A stretch of DNA of 64,000 nucleotides from Ammoniphilus sp. CFH 90114 (GTDB lineage: Bacteria; Bacillota; Bacilli; Aneurinibacillales; RAOX-1): positions 458,914 through 522,913 of the forward strand of contig NZ_SDLI01000002.1 in assembly GCF_004123195.1 (NCBI RefSeq). Direction: 5' to 3'. The position numbers and the translations under genes are program-made. The notes beneath the pieces are model-generated. The model saw nothing but the letters and a program-made list of their open reading frames with translations. It ran no database searches and was not told where the DNA came from. This document shows positions 36,011 through 44,788 of this stretch, piece by piece. The first letter of the stretch is position 1. Every line of letters begins with the position of its first letter.

Positions 36011-36834
36011 TGAACCATGTGATCGGAAAAAACGCTATTGAGCAAAAGTTTGCTGACCGAAAAGATCCACTGTTCATACCTTTCATCACCGCAGGAGACC
36101 CTGCACCTGAGACGACGATAGAGATTGCGATCGCCCTTGAAGCTGCGGGGGCGGATATTCTGGAGTTAGGTGTTCCTTATTCGGACCCGCTAGCCGATGG
36201 TCCTACCATTCAACGAGCCTCAGCACGCGCTCTTCGACATCAGATCTCCATACGAGACTGTGTGCATATGGTTGGAGCTATGCGTGAAAAGGGGCTTACG
36301 ATCCCCGTGATCTTGTTTACGTATTTCAATCCTGTCATGCAATATGGGGTGGAACGGTTATTTGAAGAAATGAAGGTTTATGGTCTAGATGGAATTCTGA
36401 TTCCAGATCTTCCTGTAGAAGAAAGCGGTCAGGTAAAAGAGCTTTCGCAAAAGGCCGGCTTACCTTTGATATCCCTTGTAGCTCCGACCTCTCAGAAGCG
36501 GATTCAGAAGATTGCAGAACAAGCCGATGGATTCCTTTATTGTGTTTCCTCTCTTGGTGTCACAGGGGCAAGGAGTGAATTAGGGGAGGGTGTTACTTCT
36601 TTCCTGCAAGAGGTGCGGAAGCATTCGCGTGTACCTGTCGCTGTTGGGTTCGGAATCTCACGGCCAGAACAGATGGGGCAGCTCGCTCCTCACTGTGACG
36701 GGCTCATTGTGGGAAGTGCTCTCGTGCAAGTCATCGAAGAAGCCGGGGAGCAACTTATCAATACGAATACGAAAGAAAAAGGATTGGAAATGATAAAAAT
36801 GTTTGTACAAAATCTAAAATCTGGAGTAAGATAG
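36010..36834 (+). CDS. trpA: Tryptophan synthase alpha chain
   Basis: Cleaves indole-3-glycerol phosphate and channels indole to TrpB. The 274-residue TIM barrel has PFITAGDP, the catalytic Glu in ELGVPYSDPLADGP, and the catalytic Asp in GILIPDLP. Overlaps trpB (TAATG). Confidence 0.98.
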   Translation: MNHVIGKNAIEQKFADRKDPLFIPFITAGDPAPETTIEIAIALEAAGADILELGVPYSDPLADGPTIQRASARALRHQISIRDCVHMVGAMREKGLTIPVILFTYFNPVMQYGVERLFEEMKVYGLDGILIPDLPVEESGQVKELSQKAGLPLISLVAPTSQKRIQKIAEQADGFLYCVSSLGVTGARSELGEGVTSFLQEVRKHSRVPVAVGFGISRPEQMGQLAPHCDGLIVGSALVQVIEEAGEQLINTNTKEKGLEMIKMFVQNLKSGVR

Positions 36835-36862
36835 AAAAAAATTTACTCTAGGAGTGAGAGAC

Positions 36863-37942
36863 ATGATCCCAAAGAAGCAAATCGTTGATTTACCTGTATA
36901 CCAGCCAGGGAAGCCCATAGATGAAGTGAAGAGGGAGCTTGGTCTAGAGCAGATTGTTAAGCTCGCTTCCAATGAAAATCCATTTGGCTGCTCACCGAAG
37001 GTGAAAGAGGCCATCGTTCCTGTGCTTGATCAATTGGCAATCTATCCTGATGGAGGAAGCATGGCGTTAAGAGAAGAGCTGGCAGCTTTCTTAGAGGTAG
37101 ACGGTTCCCAATTGGTTTTTGGTAATGGTTCAGATGAATTAGTCATGCTGACTTCTAGAGCTTACCTGGAGCCTGGTGCCAATACTGTGATGGCCACACC
37201 GACATTCCCTGTGTATAAGACAACAGCAACTGTGGAGGGAGCGGAAGTCATCGAAGTGCCTCTTGTAGACGGAGTGCATGATTTGAAGGGCTTATTGGCC
37301 AACATTAACGAGCAGACACGTGTCGTATGGGTATGTAACCCGAACAATCCATCGGGCACTATGAATAGTGAAGAAGAGATTAAGACTTTCCTCGACCAGG
37401 TGCCGAAGTCCGTATTAGTGGTATTAGATGAAGCTTATTATGAATATGTCACCGATGCATCGTATCCTGAATCGCTGAAGCTGCTACCTCAATATTCGAA
37501 TGTACTTATTCTTCGTACGTTTTCTAAGATTTATGGCTTAGCTGGACTGCGAATCGGTTACGGTGTAGCCTCTCCAGATATCGTGGACAAGTTGAACCGT
37601 GTCCGTGAACCATTCAATACTAGCAGCATTGCCCAGGTAGCTGCGATTGCCGCCATGAAAGACCAAGAGTTTGTGCAGTCCTGCCGTTCTTTGAACGATA
37701 GCGGACGTAAGCAGTTATATGCAGCATTTGATGAGATGGGACTTTCCTATTATCCTTCTCAAGGTAACTTTGTGTTGGTGGATACGAAGAAAGATGGCAA
37801 CGATGTATTTCAAGCTTTACTTCAAAAAGGATATATTATTCGCTCCGGACGAGCTTTAGGCTTCCCGACTTGGATCCGCGTAACCGTAGGAAATGAAGAG
37901 CAGAATAGTGGATTCCTTGCTGCACTCCGTGAGGTGTTATAA
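36863..37942 (+). CDS. hisC: Histidinol-phosphate / aromatic aminotransferase
   Basis: PLP aminotransferase acting in histidine synthesis and, in B. subtilis, also on aromatic keto acids, which explains its place in this operon. The 359-residue product has SNENPFGCSP, NPNNPSGT and the PLP-Lys segment RTFSKIYGLAGLRIGYG. ATG 36863 has AGGAG with 8-base spacing; GTG 36854 is rejected. Confidence 0.95.
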   Translation: MIPKKQIVDLPVYQPGKPIDEVKRELGLEQIVKLASNENPFGCSPKVKEAIVPVLDQLAIYPDGGSMALREELAAFLEVDGSQLVFGNGSDELVMLTSRAYLEPGANTVMATPTFPVYKTTATVEGAEVIEVPLVDGVHDLKGLLANINEQTRVVWVCNPNNPSGTMNSEEEIKTFLDQVPKSVLVVLDEAYYEYVTDASYPESLKLLPQYSNVLILRTFSKIYGLAGLRIGYGVASPDIVDKLNRVREPFNTSSIAQVAAIAAMKDQEFVQSCRSLNDSGRKQLYAAFDEMGLSYYPSQGNFVLVDTKKDGNDVFQALLQKGYIIRSGRALGFPTWIRVTVGNEEQNSGFLAALREVL

Positions 37943-39037
37943 GTGAAAAAAATAGCGGTATTGGGAGTGGGACTCATAGGTGGGTCCCTTGCCCTTTCTT
38001 TAAAAAATAAGAATATTGAAATTATTGGTTTTGATGTAGATGAGGAGAATTTGCAAAAGGCCCTTGAATTAGGCGTTATCCATAAGGGGACACAGTATCT
38101 GGCCGAAGCGGTTCAAGAAGCTGATGTTATTTTTCTTTGTTCACCGGTAGGTAAGCTGTTTGAGCTGATTTCTTTTCTTCGCTATACTCCGTTGAAGGAA
38201 GGAGCCATTATCACAGATACAGGGAGTACCAAGTCTTCCATTGTAGAATGGACGCGCGATTTCCAGCAAAGAAAGGTTCATTTCATCGGGGGGCATCCCA
38301 TGGCAGGCTCTCATAAGTCCGGTGTGGAGGCTGCACATGACCGACTGTTTGAGAATGCTTATTATGTGCTTACTCCTGATGCATCCGTTCCAGAAGAGGC
38401 CGTCTCTGCTCTTAAGGAGTTGCTCGCAGCAACCAAAGCGAACATTGTTGTGCTAGATCCAGAGGAGCATGACAAAATCGTCGGAGCGATCAGCCACTTC
38501 CCTCATATTATTGCGGCTGCATTGGTAAATCAGGTGGAGCGATACAGCGAGGATACTCCGTGGTATAACCGACTAGCAGCTGGCGGATTTCGTGATATTA
38601 CGAGAATCGCTTCAAGCAATCCGCACATGTGGCGAGATATCCTTCTTCATAATCGTAAGGTGATGCTGTCTCTTGCCGAGGATTGGAAAACAGTGCTCGA
38701 TGAGATTATCGGTTACGTAAAGGAAAGCGATGGACAAGCCATTGAAGGTTTTTTCCGAGATGCGCGCGATTTCCGTAATCAAATGCCTGAACGGAAAAAG
38801 GGTGCGATTGCTCCTCTTTATGATCTTTATGTAGATGTTCCCGATCATCCAGGTGTAATTGGGAAGATCACCACCTTACTTGGCTTGAAACAAATTAGTA
38901 TTACCAACATCCGAATTCTAGAAATTAGGGAAGATATTATGGGGGTCCTTCTCATTACCTTCCGTGATGAGGATGATCTGGAAAAAGCACGAGAAGTACT
39001 AATGCAGGAAGGCTATCGGGTGTATTCTCGAGAATAG
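37943..39037 (+). CDS. tyrA: Prephenate dehydrogenase with ACT domain
   Basis: Oxidises prephenate to 4-hydroxyphenylpyruvate for tyrosine. The 364-residue protein has the Rossmann motif GVGLIGGSLAL, GGHPMAGSHKSGVEAA, the SHFPH motif and a C-terminal ACT domain from about residue 295 (VDVPDHPGVIGKI), a likely site of feedback control. GTG start directly after the hisC stop. Confidence 0.96.
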   Translation: MKKIAVLGVGLIGGSLALSLKNKNIEIIGFDVDEENLQKALELGVIHKGTQYLAEAVQEADVIFLCSPVGKLFELISFLRYTPLKEGAIITDTGSTKSSIVEWTRDFQQRKVHFIGGHPMAGSHKSGVEAAHDRLFENAYYVLTPDASVPEEAVSALKELLAATKANIVVLDPEEHDKIVGAISHFPHIIAAALVNQVERYSEDTPWYNRLAAGGFRDITRIASSNPHMWRDILLHNRKVMLSLAEDWKTVLDEIIGYVKESDGQAIEGFFRDARDFRNQMPERKKGAIAPLYDLYVDVPDHPGVIGKITTLLGLKQISITNIRILEIREDIMGVLLITFRDEDDLEKAREVLMQEGYRVYSRE

Positions 39038-39049
39038 GGGGGAAGAACG

Positions 39050-40339
39050 ATGTTGACAACAAAGAGGGCGAAACGGGTTGCAGGTGAGATTAAGGTCCCT
39101 GGGGATAAATCCATTTCGCATCGAGCCGTCATGTTTAGTTCTATGGCAAAAGGGACGGCACGGATTTATGGCTTCTTGCCTGGAGCTGATTGCTTGAGTA
39201 CCATCAGCTGTTTTCAAAAGATGGGCGTCTCTATTGAGCAGAATGGCGATCAAGTTATCGTAGAAAGCGCCGGTTTAGATGGGCTGAACGAGCCTCACGA
39301 AATTCTGGATGTAGGAAATTCGGGAACCACGATTCGCCTGATGTCTGGGATTCTGGCAGGGCGCTCATTCCATTCGACTCTCATTGGGGATGAATCGATT
39401 GCTCGACGGCCGATGAAGAGGGTCGTTGAACCGTTAAAAAAGATGGGGGCTCGGATTGACGGACGGGCTGATGGGAACTTCACCCCTCTAGCGATTCGAG
39501 GAGGCCAGCTTAGCGGGATGGAGTATCATTCACCAGTAGCGAGCGCCCAAGTGAAGTCTGCCATTATTCTGGCTGGATTACAGGCGGAAGGCCTAACAAC
39601 GGTTTATGAGCCGCATTTGTCACGAGATCATACCGAGCGCATGCTATCTTCCTTTGGGGTGGAGTTGAATTCCTTTGATGGAGGTGTCTCTATCCAAGGT
39701 GGACAGGTGATGCGACAGCAGGAGGAGATTCATGTTCCCGGAGATATTTCCTCTGCGGCTTTTGTTTTAGCTGCAGCGGCTATTGTTCCAGGGAGTCAAT
39801 TGACTGTACGAGGGGTCGGGGTTAATCCAACGCGTACAGGTATTATTGATGTCTTGCTTGAAATGGGTGCAGACCTAAAGGTAGAGAACGAGAGGATCCA
39901 AAATGGAGAGCCTGTAGCTGATCTTACGATTTCCTATGCACATCTGAAGGGAATGGAGATCGGTGGGGCCATTATTCCACGATTAATTGACGAGATTCCC
40001 ATCATTGCCGTGATGGCTTCTCAAGCGCGAGGAACAACGATTATTCGCGATGCAGAAGAATTAAAGGTCAAGGAGACGAACCGGATCGATGTGATGGTGC
40101 AGGAGCTTCGAAAGATGGGGGCTCAAGTGGAACCTACTGAAGATGGCATGATTATTCAAGGTGGGGCAAATTTGACTGGTGCACGTTGTCACAGCCATGG
40201 CGACCATCGGATCGGGATGTCGATGGCGATTGCAGGTTTAGTGGCCGAAGGTGAAACCTTCATAGAAGAAGCCGAAGCGATCAACGTATCGTTCCCCGGA
40301 TTCGAGCAGATCTTGAAGGAGATTGTGGTAGACAGCTAA
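39050..40339 (+). CDS. aroA: 3-phosphoshikimate 1-carboxyvinyltransferase (EPSP synthase)
   Basis: Sixth step of the shikimate pathway; product feeds AroC. The 429-residue protein has [29 protein letters not shown] and the C-terminal [15 protein letters not shown] precedes ATG. Last gene of the supraoperon, closed by a strong terminator. aroE in B. subtilis naming. Confidence 0.97.
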   Translation: MLTTKRAKRVAGEIKVPGDKSISHRAVMFSSMAKGTARIYGFLPGADCLSTISCFQKMGVSIEQNGDQVIVESAGLDGLNEPHEILDVGNSGTTIRLMSGILAGRSFHSTLIGDESIARRPMKRVVEPLKKMGARIDGRADGNFTPLAIRGGQLSGMEYHSPVASAQVKSAIILAGLQAEGLTTVYEPHLSRDHTERMLSSFGVELNSFDGGVSIQGGQVMRQQEEIHVPGDISSAAFVLAAAAIVPGSQLTVRGVGVNPTRTGIIDVLLEMGADLKVENERIQNGEPVADLTISYAHLKGMEIGGAIIPRLIDEIPIIAVMASQARGTTIIRDAEELKVKETNRIDVMVQELRKMGAQVEPTEDGMIIQGGANLTGARCHSHGDHRIGMSMAIAGLVAEGETFIEEAEAINVSFPGFEQILKEIVVDS

Positions 40340-40352
40340 TTGTCTTGTGTGG

Positions 40353-40382
40353 GGTGTCCCGAACTCTAGGGACACCTTTTTA
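40353..40382 (+). terminator. Terminator of the aromatic supraoperon
   Basis: GGTGTCCC (40353-40360) pairs with GGGACACC (40369-40376), followed by TTTTTAT. Confidence 0.9.
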
Positions 40383-40391
40383 TGATAGGGC

Positions 40392-40578
40392 AATAACGGA
40401 ACTTTTTTCCGCTAATTCTCATTTGACGGGGAAAAAGGATGGAATAAGGGAATGAAGTTCCTTTATCTTAAGATGTAAGCGTTAACATTTATTTGGTGAG
40501 GGGAGTAGCGGAACTTTTTCCTGCTATTTTCCCCAAAAACCTTCGTTCTTCTGGGATAACGGAAATTTTTCCCGTTAT
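40392..40578 (+). repeat. Composite intergenic repeat, copy B (four dyad arms)
   Basis: Arms at 40392-40416, 40443-40466, 40505-40528 and 40556-40578, of the same form and orientation as copy A. Cores (CGGA, GGGA, CGGA, CGGA) start at 40397, 40448, 40509 and 40560: spacings 51, 61, 51, identical to copy A. Arms are diverged but pairing is mostly kept. It fills the gap between aroA and the kinase gene. Confidence 0.85.
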
Positions 40579-40637
40579 ACTGAAGGCGCTGAATCTAAAG
40601 TCTACATGACAGAGACGTGTTTGAGATAAATGTCCTC

Positions 40638-40664
40638 AAAAATACCCTCTATGGGGTATTTTTG
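40638..40664 (-). terminator. Terminator of the kinase gene
   Basis: AAAATACCC and GGGTATTTT flank a short loop that holds the stop codon of the kinase gene. Both strands have T-runs, so it may work both ways. Confidence 0.75.
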
Positions 40665-42073
40665 CTATAAGGCAAAGTCACTAAAACCTTCGTTCCCTTA
40701 CCAAGTTCACTTTCTACGAGAATGGTTCCCCCATGCTTTTCTATAATCCACTTCGCGATAGATAAGCCTAATCCAGTACCAGGCCTATTGCGCACATTTC
40801 CCCCACGGTAGAATCGATCGAACACCCGGTGAACTTCTTCCTCAGGAATACCGCTTCCCGTGTCGATTACTTCGATGATGACTCCTTGATTCTTAAGGGA
40901 ACAACGAAGTTCAACCTTTCCACTAGAAGTATATTTAAAGGCATTTTCTAAAAGAATGAGGGAGATTTGTTTAAGGAAGTCTAGATTTCCTTTAATTTTT
41001 ATCTGTTTTAGTTCTTCAGGAGTTTCCTCATGGTGAAATAAGACATCTGGTTTTGCTAACCCTTTTCCTTTGTGGATCCAGTCCTCCAGCCATTCCGTGA
41101 GTTTAATGTCTTCCATTTGGATATGATATCCGGCATCAGCTCGGGCGAGGGCAAGAAGATCATGGACCATCCTCGAGACTCTCTCGAGCTCATCTACGAT
41201 GTCCTCCATAGCCTCTTCAGATAGTACTCCTTTTTCCTTATATAGCTTCCGTAAAAAATCCATATTGCCTCGTATGGTGGTCAGGGGTGTCCTCAGCTCA
41301 TGACTGGCATCGGCCACAAATCGCCGCTGTGCTTCGTAAGACTCCTCTAGCTCACGATACATCTGTTCAATCTTTTCCATCATAGAATTAATTTGTGTAG
41401 AGAGCTGCCCTATCTCATCCGGAGGTCCAGGGTAATTAATCCGTCTTTCAAGCTTTCCTTCTCTTTCAATTTCGGCTGTCGTCTCGATGATCCGGTGGAT
41501 AGGCAAGAGGGCTTGCCTCGCTAAGATCCAGCCCAATAAGGCTGACAGGGTTACGGTTGTTAAGGCGCCAATAGCAAGTAGCCATCTTAGATTAGAAAGG
41601 GAACGATGAAAGCCATAGAGAGACTCTGCAACCTGGAGAACACCTATAAATTGTTTTCCTGAGACTAAAGGCAAGTGATAGAGCCGAATCTGGGTTCCCT
41701 GCACATTTTTTGTTTCAAAAAATGGGGTGCCACGAACGATATGGTTAAGTGCTTCTGTGCTGATAGGGAGTGAATATTCCCCTAACGATTCAGAACGGGA
41801 GATGACTCTTCCCTGCATATCTACAATTTGCAAGAATAGCTCTGGTGACGAGAACACATTGATATCAGGTAGAACCAAACGACGGAGCGGCAAAGGGAAT
41901 ACATCGACAATTTCAATGGATTGATGAACCTCCTGAGCGCGTTCTCGAAGGTGAAAATCGATCTGATTCATTTCTCTATGGGTAAAAAATAGATAGATAT
42001 AAGTACAAAACAAGGTAATGACGAGGAGGAAAACTCCACTGTACCAAAGAGAGAGCTTGAGGCGTATAGGCAT
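40649..42073 (-). CDS. Two-component sensor histidine kinase
   Basis: A 474-residue membrane kinase: span at about residues 10-31, an extracellular sensor of about 130 residues, a second span (about 163-187), HAMP (about 188-240), HisKA with DASHELRTPLTTIRGN (phosphorylated His) and HATPase_c with N box ENAFKY, G1 DTGSGIP and G2 GTGLGLSIAK. It lies 3 bases after its regulator gene. Signal unknown; adjacency to htrA suggests envelope stress, as in the CssS kinase of B. subtilis. Confidence 0.92.
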   Translation of the reverse strand: MPIRLKLSLWYSGVFLLVITLFCTYIYLFFTHREMNQIDFHLRERAQEVHQSIEIVDVFPLPLRRLVLPDINVFSSPELFLQIVDMQGRVISRSESLGEYSLPISTEALNHIVRGTPFFETKNVQGTQIRLYHLPLVSGKQFIGVLQVAESLYGFHRSLSNLRWLLAIGALTTVTLSALLGWILARQALLPIHRIIETTAEIEREGKLERRINYPGPPDEIGQLSTQINSMMEKIEQMYRELEESYEAQRRFVADASHELRTPLTTIRGNMDFLRKLYKEKGVLSEEAMEDIVDELERVSRMVHDLLALARADAGYHIQMEDIKLTEWLEDWIHKGKGLAKPDVLFHHEETPEELKQIKIKGNLDFLKQISLILLENAFKYTSSGKVELRCSLKNQGVIIEVIDTGSGIPEEEVHRVFDRFYRGGNVRNRPGTGLGLSIAKWIIEKHGGTILVESELGKGTKVLVTLPYSKNTP

Positions 42074-42076
42074 GCA

Positions 42077-42760
42077 TTAGTCCTCCCGTAGGATATATCC
42101 ACTTCCTCTGACCGTATGAATGAGGCGTGGGTGGCCGTGCTTCTCTAACTTTGACCGTAAGGAGGCGATATAAACCTCGATTACATTGGATTCGCCTTCA
42201 TAATCGAACCCCCAAACATGTTGAAGCAGCTGTTCTTTGGCCAATACGATATGGGGGTGCAGCATGAAGTGTTCGAGGAGTTCGAACTCTTTTCCGCGCA
42301 AATCAATCTTTTGATCTCCCCGTTTGCATTCCCTGCTGCTCAGATTTAGCTCAATATTAGCAAAGTGTAAGTGGTCCGCCTTTTCTCTGGGAGGTTGATG
42401 TCTTCTTAGTTGAGCTCGTATTCTAGCAAGAAGCTCGTCAAGAGCAAACGGCTTCACGACGTAGTCATCTGCACCAGAGTCCAATCCTTTTACACGTTGC
42501 TCCACCTCGTCTTTGGCCGTGAGCATGATGATAGGTATAGAGCTGTTTACCCGAATCTCTTGACAGACTGCCCAACCGTCTAACCCCGGGAGCATGATAT
42601 CAAGAATAACTAAGTCAAAAGGTTTCTCAAGGAGTAGAAGAAGTGCATCTTCTCCAGAATGGACAACCGTAACCTCATAGCCTTCATAGTCTAAGGCGCG
42701 TTTGAGCATAACGCCGATTTTTTGATCATCATCGACGACAAGGATTCGATTTTTTTGCAT
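42077..42760 (-). CDS. OmpR/PhoB-family response regulator
   Basis: A 227-residue regulator: receiver with VVDDD, phospho-Asp in ILDIMLPGLDG, Lys in VVKPFAL; then a winged-helix DNA-binding domain (about residues 128-225) ending VRGSGYILRE. ATG preceded by AGGTAACTTTC, a modest ribosome site. It probably responds to the downstream kinase. The htrA gene lies upstream on the same strand and repeat copy C lies in between. Confidence 0.93.
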   Translation of the reverse strand: MQKNRILVVDDDQKIGVMLKRALDYEGYEVTVVHSGEDALLLLLEKPFDLVILDIMLPGLDGWAVCQEIRVNSSIPIIMLTAKDEVEQRVKGLDSGADDYVVKPFALDELLARIRAQLRRHQPPREKADHLHFANIELNLSSRECKRGDQKIDLRGKEFELLEHFMLHPHIVLAKEQLLQHVWGFDYEGESNVIEVYIASLRSKLEKHGHPRLIHTVRGSGYILRED

Positions 42761-42795
42761 GAAAGTTACCTGCCTTCAAATAGGGTTAAGAGAAA

Positions 42796-42927
42796 AATAA
42801 CCGGAGTTTTCCGGCTATTTTTCCATTGTTGCATCAGGTTAAATAGGCGGACTTTTTCCGGTTATATTGCTTAGAAAACAGCCATGTATTTTATTTTAAG
42901 GGAATAGGAGGAAAATGTCCTGCCTAT
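42796..42927 (+). repeat. Composite intergenic repeat, copy C (partial, about three arms)
   Basis: Clear arms at 42796-42820 and 42842-42866 and a degenerate third at 42903-42927 (AGGA..TCCT core) that touches the htrA stop. Core starts at 42802, 42848 and 42909: spacings 46 and 61. This fits the first three arms of copies A and B with a 5-base loss in the first linker. The expected fourth arm would fall in the htrA coding region and is absent. Confidence 0.7.
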
Positions 42928-44102
42928 CAGTTATTATTATAATTTTTTTCTCCAATCATAATGTTCAAGCTTTTAAACTCCCCGTTTCTCATGAGGAGCA
43001 TGGTATGTTTAGAGCCAGCTTTCGTATCGGCTATGGCTTTAACAAACTGATCACTACTCTTGATTTTTTGCTTATCAAGCTCGACGATGATATCCCCTTG
43101 CTGTAAACCAGCCTTCTCCGCAGGGCTGCCTGCGGCAACGTAACCCACGACTACGCCTTCTTTCATATCAATTTCAAAGTATTTCGCAAGCTCAGGAGTT
43201 AAATCTTGGATGGAGACACCAAGCCATGGTCGAGATACTTTTCCTTTATGAATGAGATCCTCTAGGACCTCTTGAACAGTATTGATTGGTATAGCGAACC
43301 CAATTCCTTGTGCTTCCGCATTGATGGCCGTATTGATGCCCACGACCTCCCCTTTAAGGTTGAGTAGTGGACCACCGCTATTTCCTGGATTAATGGACGC
43401 ATCGGTTTGCAGTAGGTCTTTAAATCTGGCTTGACCGATGTTTAGAGGCCTTTGCTTGGCGCTGATCACGCCGACAGTAACGGTATGATCAAGTCCGTAA
43501 GGGTTACCAATGGCTACGGTCCAGTCGCCCACGCGGATGTTTTCGGAGTCGCCCATTTTCAATACAGGCAGGTTTTTATCCGCCTCGATTTTTAAAACAG
43601 CTAAGTCTAGTTCTGGGTCTTGCCCTATGATCTTGGCATCATATTTTTTGTCAGCCCCTATGATATTTACCTTTATTTGCCCGGCCCCTTCCACGACATG
43701 ATGGTTGGTCAGAATATATCCGTCCTGACTAATAATAAACCCAGATCCAAGGCCTTCACGCTTCTGCTCCGTTTGCGGCATGGGATAATCACCACCAAAG
43801 AATTGACGGAAGAATAAGTCCCTCTCACTTAAAGTAGATCTCCGAGTCGTCTCGGTTTCAATTTTTACGACCGCAGGCCCTACTTCTTCAACCATCTTGG
43901 CGATGATATTGCTACTGCTGGATTCAAGCAATGAGGCTTGTTGGATAGAGCCGATAGGAGTAGACACTGACTGTGTTGGAATGTTTTCTGTTTTATCTTG
44001 GAAGTATGAGGCATTCTCGACACCTAGCCAGAAGCTCCCTGTTAACAATGTGCCGGCGATAAAGGACAGAAATCCTGTTTTCCATATCTTACTTGTCATC
44101 AT
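42927..44102 (-). CDS. htrA: HtrA/DegP-type membrane serine protease
   Basis: A 391-residue protein with an N-terminal membrane anchor (about residues 8-27), a trypsin-like domain with the triad His (NHHVV), Asp (ELDLAVL) and Ser (GNSGGP), and one C-terminal PDZ domain (about 285-385). It degrades or refolds misfolded secreted proteins at the cell surface. AAGGAGGG precedes two adjacent ATG codons. Paralogs HtrA, HtrB and YyxA/HtrC cannot be told apart from sequence alone. Confidence 0.93.
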   Translation of the reverse strand: MMTSKIWKTGFLSFIAGTLLTGSFWLGVENASYFQDKTENIPTQSVSTPIGSIQQASLLESSSSNIIAKMVEEVGPAVVKIETETTRRSTLSERDLFFRQFFGGDYPMPQTEQKREGLGSGFIISQDGYILTNHHVVEGAGQIKVNIIGADKKYDAKIIGQDPELDLAVLKIEADKNLPVLKMGDSENIRVGDWTVAIGNPYGLDHTVTVGVISAKQRPLNIGQARFKDLLQTDASINPGNSGGPLLNLKGEVVGINTAINAEAQGIGFAIPINTVQEVLEDLIHKGKVSRPWLGVSIQDLTPELAKYFEIDMKEGVVVGYVAAGSPAEKAGLQQGDIIVELDKQKIKSSDQFVKAIADTKAGSKHTMLLMRNGEFKSLNIMIGEKNYNNN

Positions 44103-44131
44103 TCAAACCCTCCTTCTATCTACTATTTTTA

Positions 44132-44153
44132 TTTAACCCCCTTAACCTTAAAC
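44132..44153 (-). promoter_or_regulatory. Possible regulator-binding repeats upstream of htrA
   Basis: On this strand the region reads GTTTAA-GGTTAA-GGG-GGTTAA, a set of tandem GGTTAA-like words 30-51 bases before the htrA start. OmpR-family regulators bind such direct repeats. A link to the neighbouring regulator is inference. Confidence 0.35.
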
Positions 44154-44162
44154 GAACCTGAA

Positions 44163-44210
44163 AAAAAGATGACATTTTCCGCCCCTTTTATGCAGGCTTG
44201 TCATCTTTTT
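44163..44210. other. 12-base-pair hairpin between htrA and the divergent gene
   Basis: AAAAAGATGACA (44163-44174) and TGTCATCTTTTT (44199-44210) are exact complements around a 24-base loop. Each strand ends the stem in a T-run, so it looks like a two-way terminator, yet it lies upstream of two divergent genes. It may insulate them or be a control element. Confidence 0.5.
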
Positions 44211-44272
44211 GCGATTTCTTACATATCTTTTATCAATGCATTGACAGGTGGACAAAGGGGGAAGGGGAAAAC

Positions 44273-44788
44273 TTGAATCGATATCTTGGTTATCTATTTT
44301 TTAGCACAGGACTATTATCTACTATGGTTCTGGTCAAGCTTTGGGTCATTCCCTTTACCTTATGGCATCTCTTTCCGCAAAACGACCTCGTTTCCAGATT
44401 ATATGAGGTATTAATTATGGGCTTTGGAGGAGTTACGTTTCTCCTTTTCATTGTATTAGGTTATTTGGGCAAGCATGCGTTTCATATAAATTTATCGAAG
44501 CACTTGTTTCTTCATTTTGTTATTCAGTTCCCTTTTGCCATGCATGCGATCCTGCAAGAAGTTACAGATGCCAGACCATTAATTGGAGTCGCTCGTGTTT
44601 TTGCGGAGGGCTGGTGCGGATTGATTGCAGAACCGACAAGACTTCTATTTATGGTTTATCCGTGGACAGATATCTTTGCTATCTTTGCTAGCTTTGTATT
44701 CCTAAGCATAGGACGGACCATTGATATTGTTGATGAAGATAAGGATTGGATCGGGCAGAGAAAAAGAATAAAGGTGGGTCGGGTATGA
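44273..44788 (+). CDS. Membrane protein of unknown function
   Basis: A 171-residue protein with about four membrane spans (residues about 5-25, 42-66, 78-95, 128-150) and a basic C-terminal tail. TTG 44273 has GGAAGGGG close upstream; a GTG at 44198 would add 25 poorly hydrophobic residues and begins inside the hairpin, so it is rejected. Stop overlaps the next gene (ATGA). No family recognised. Confidence 0.65.
   Translation: MNRYLGYLFFSTGLLSTMVLVKLWVIPFTLWHLFPQNDLVSRLYEVLIMGFGGVTFLLFIVLGYLGKHAFHINLSKHLFLHFVIQFPFAMHAILQEVTDARPLIGVARVFAEGWCGLIAEPTRLLFMVYPWTDIFAIFASFVFLSIGRTIDIVDEDKDWIGQRKRIKVGRV

Noticed and set aside
40649-42760. Firm assignment of the two-component system as CssRS
   Set aside because: Domain order fits, but the sensor domain is not diagnostic and B. 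subtilis cssRS is at another locus.
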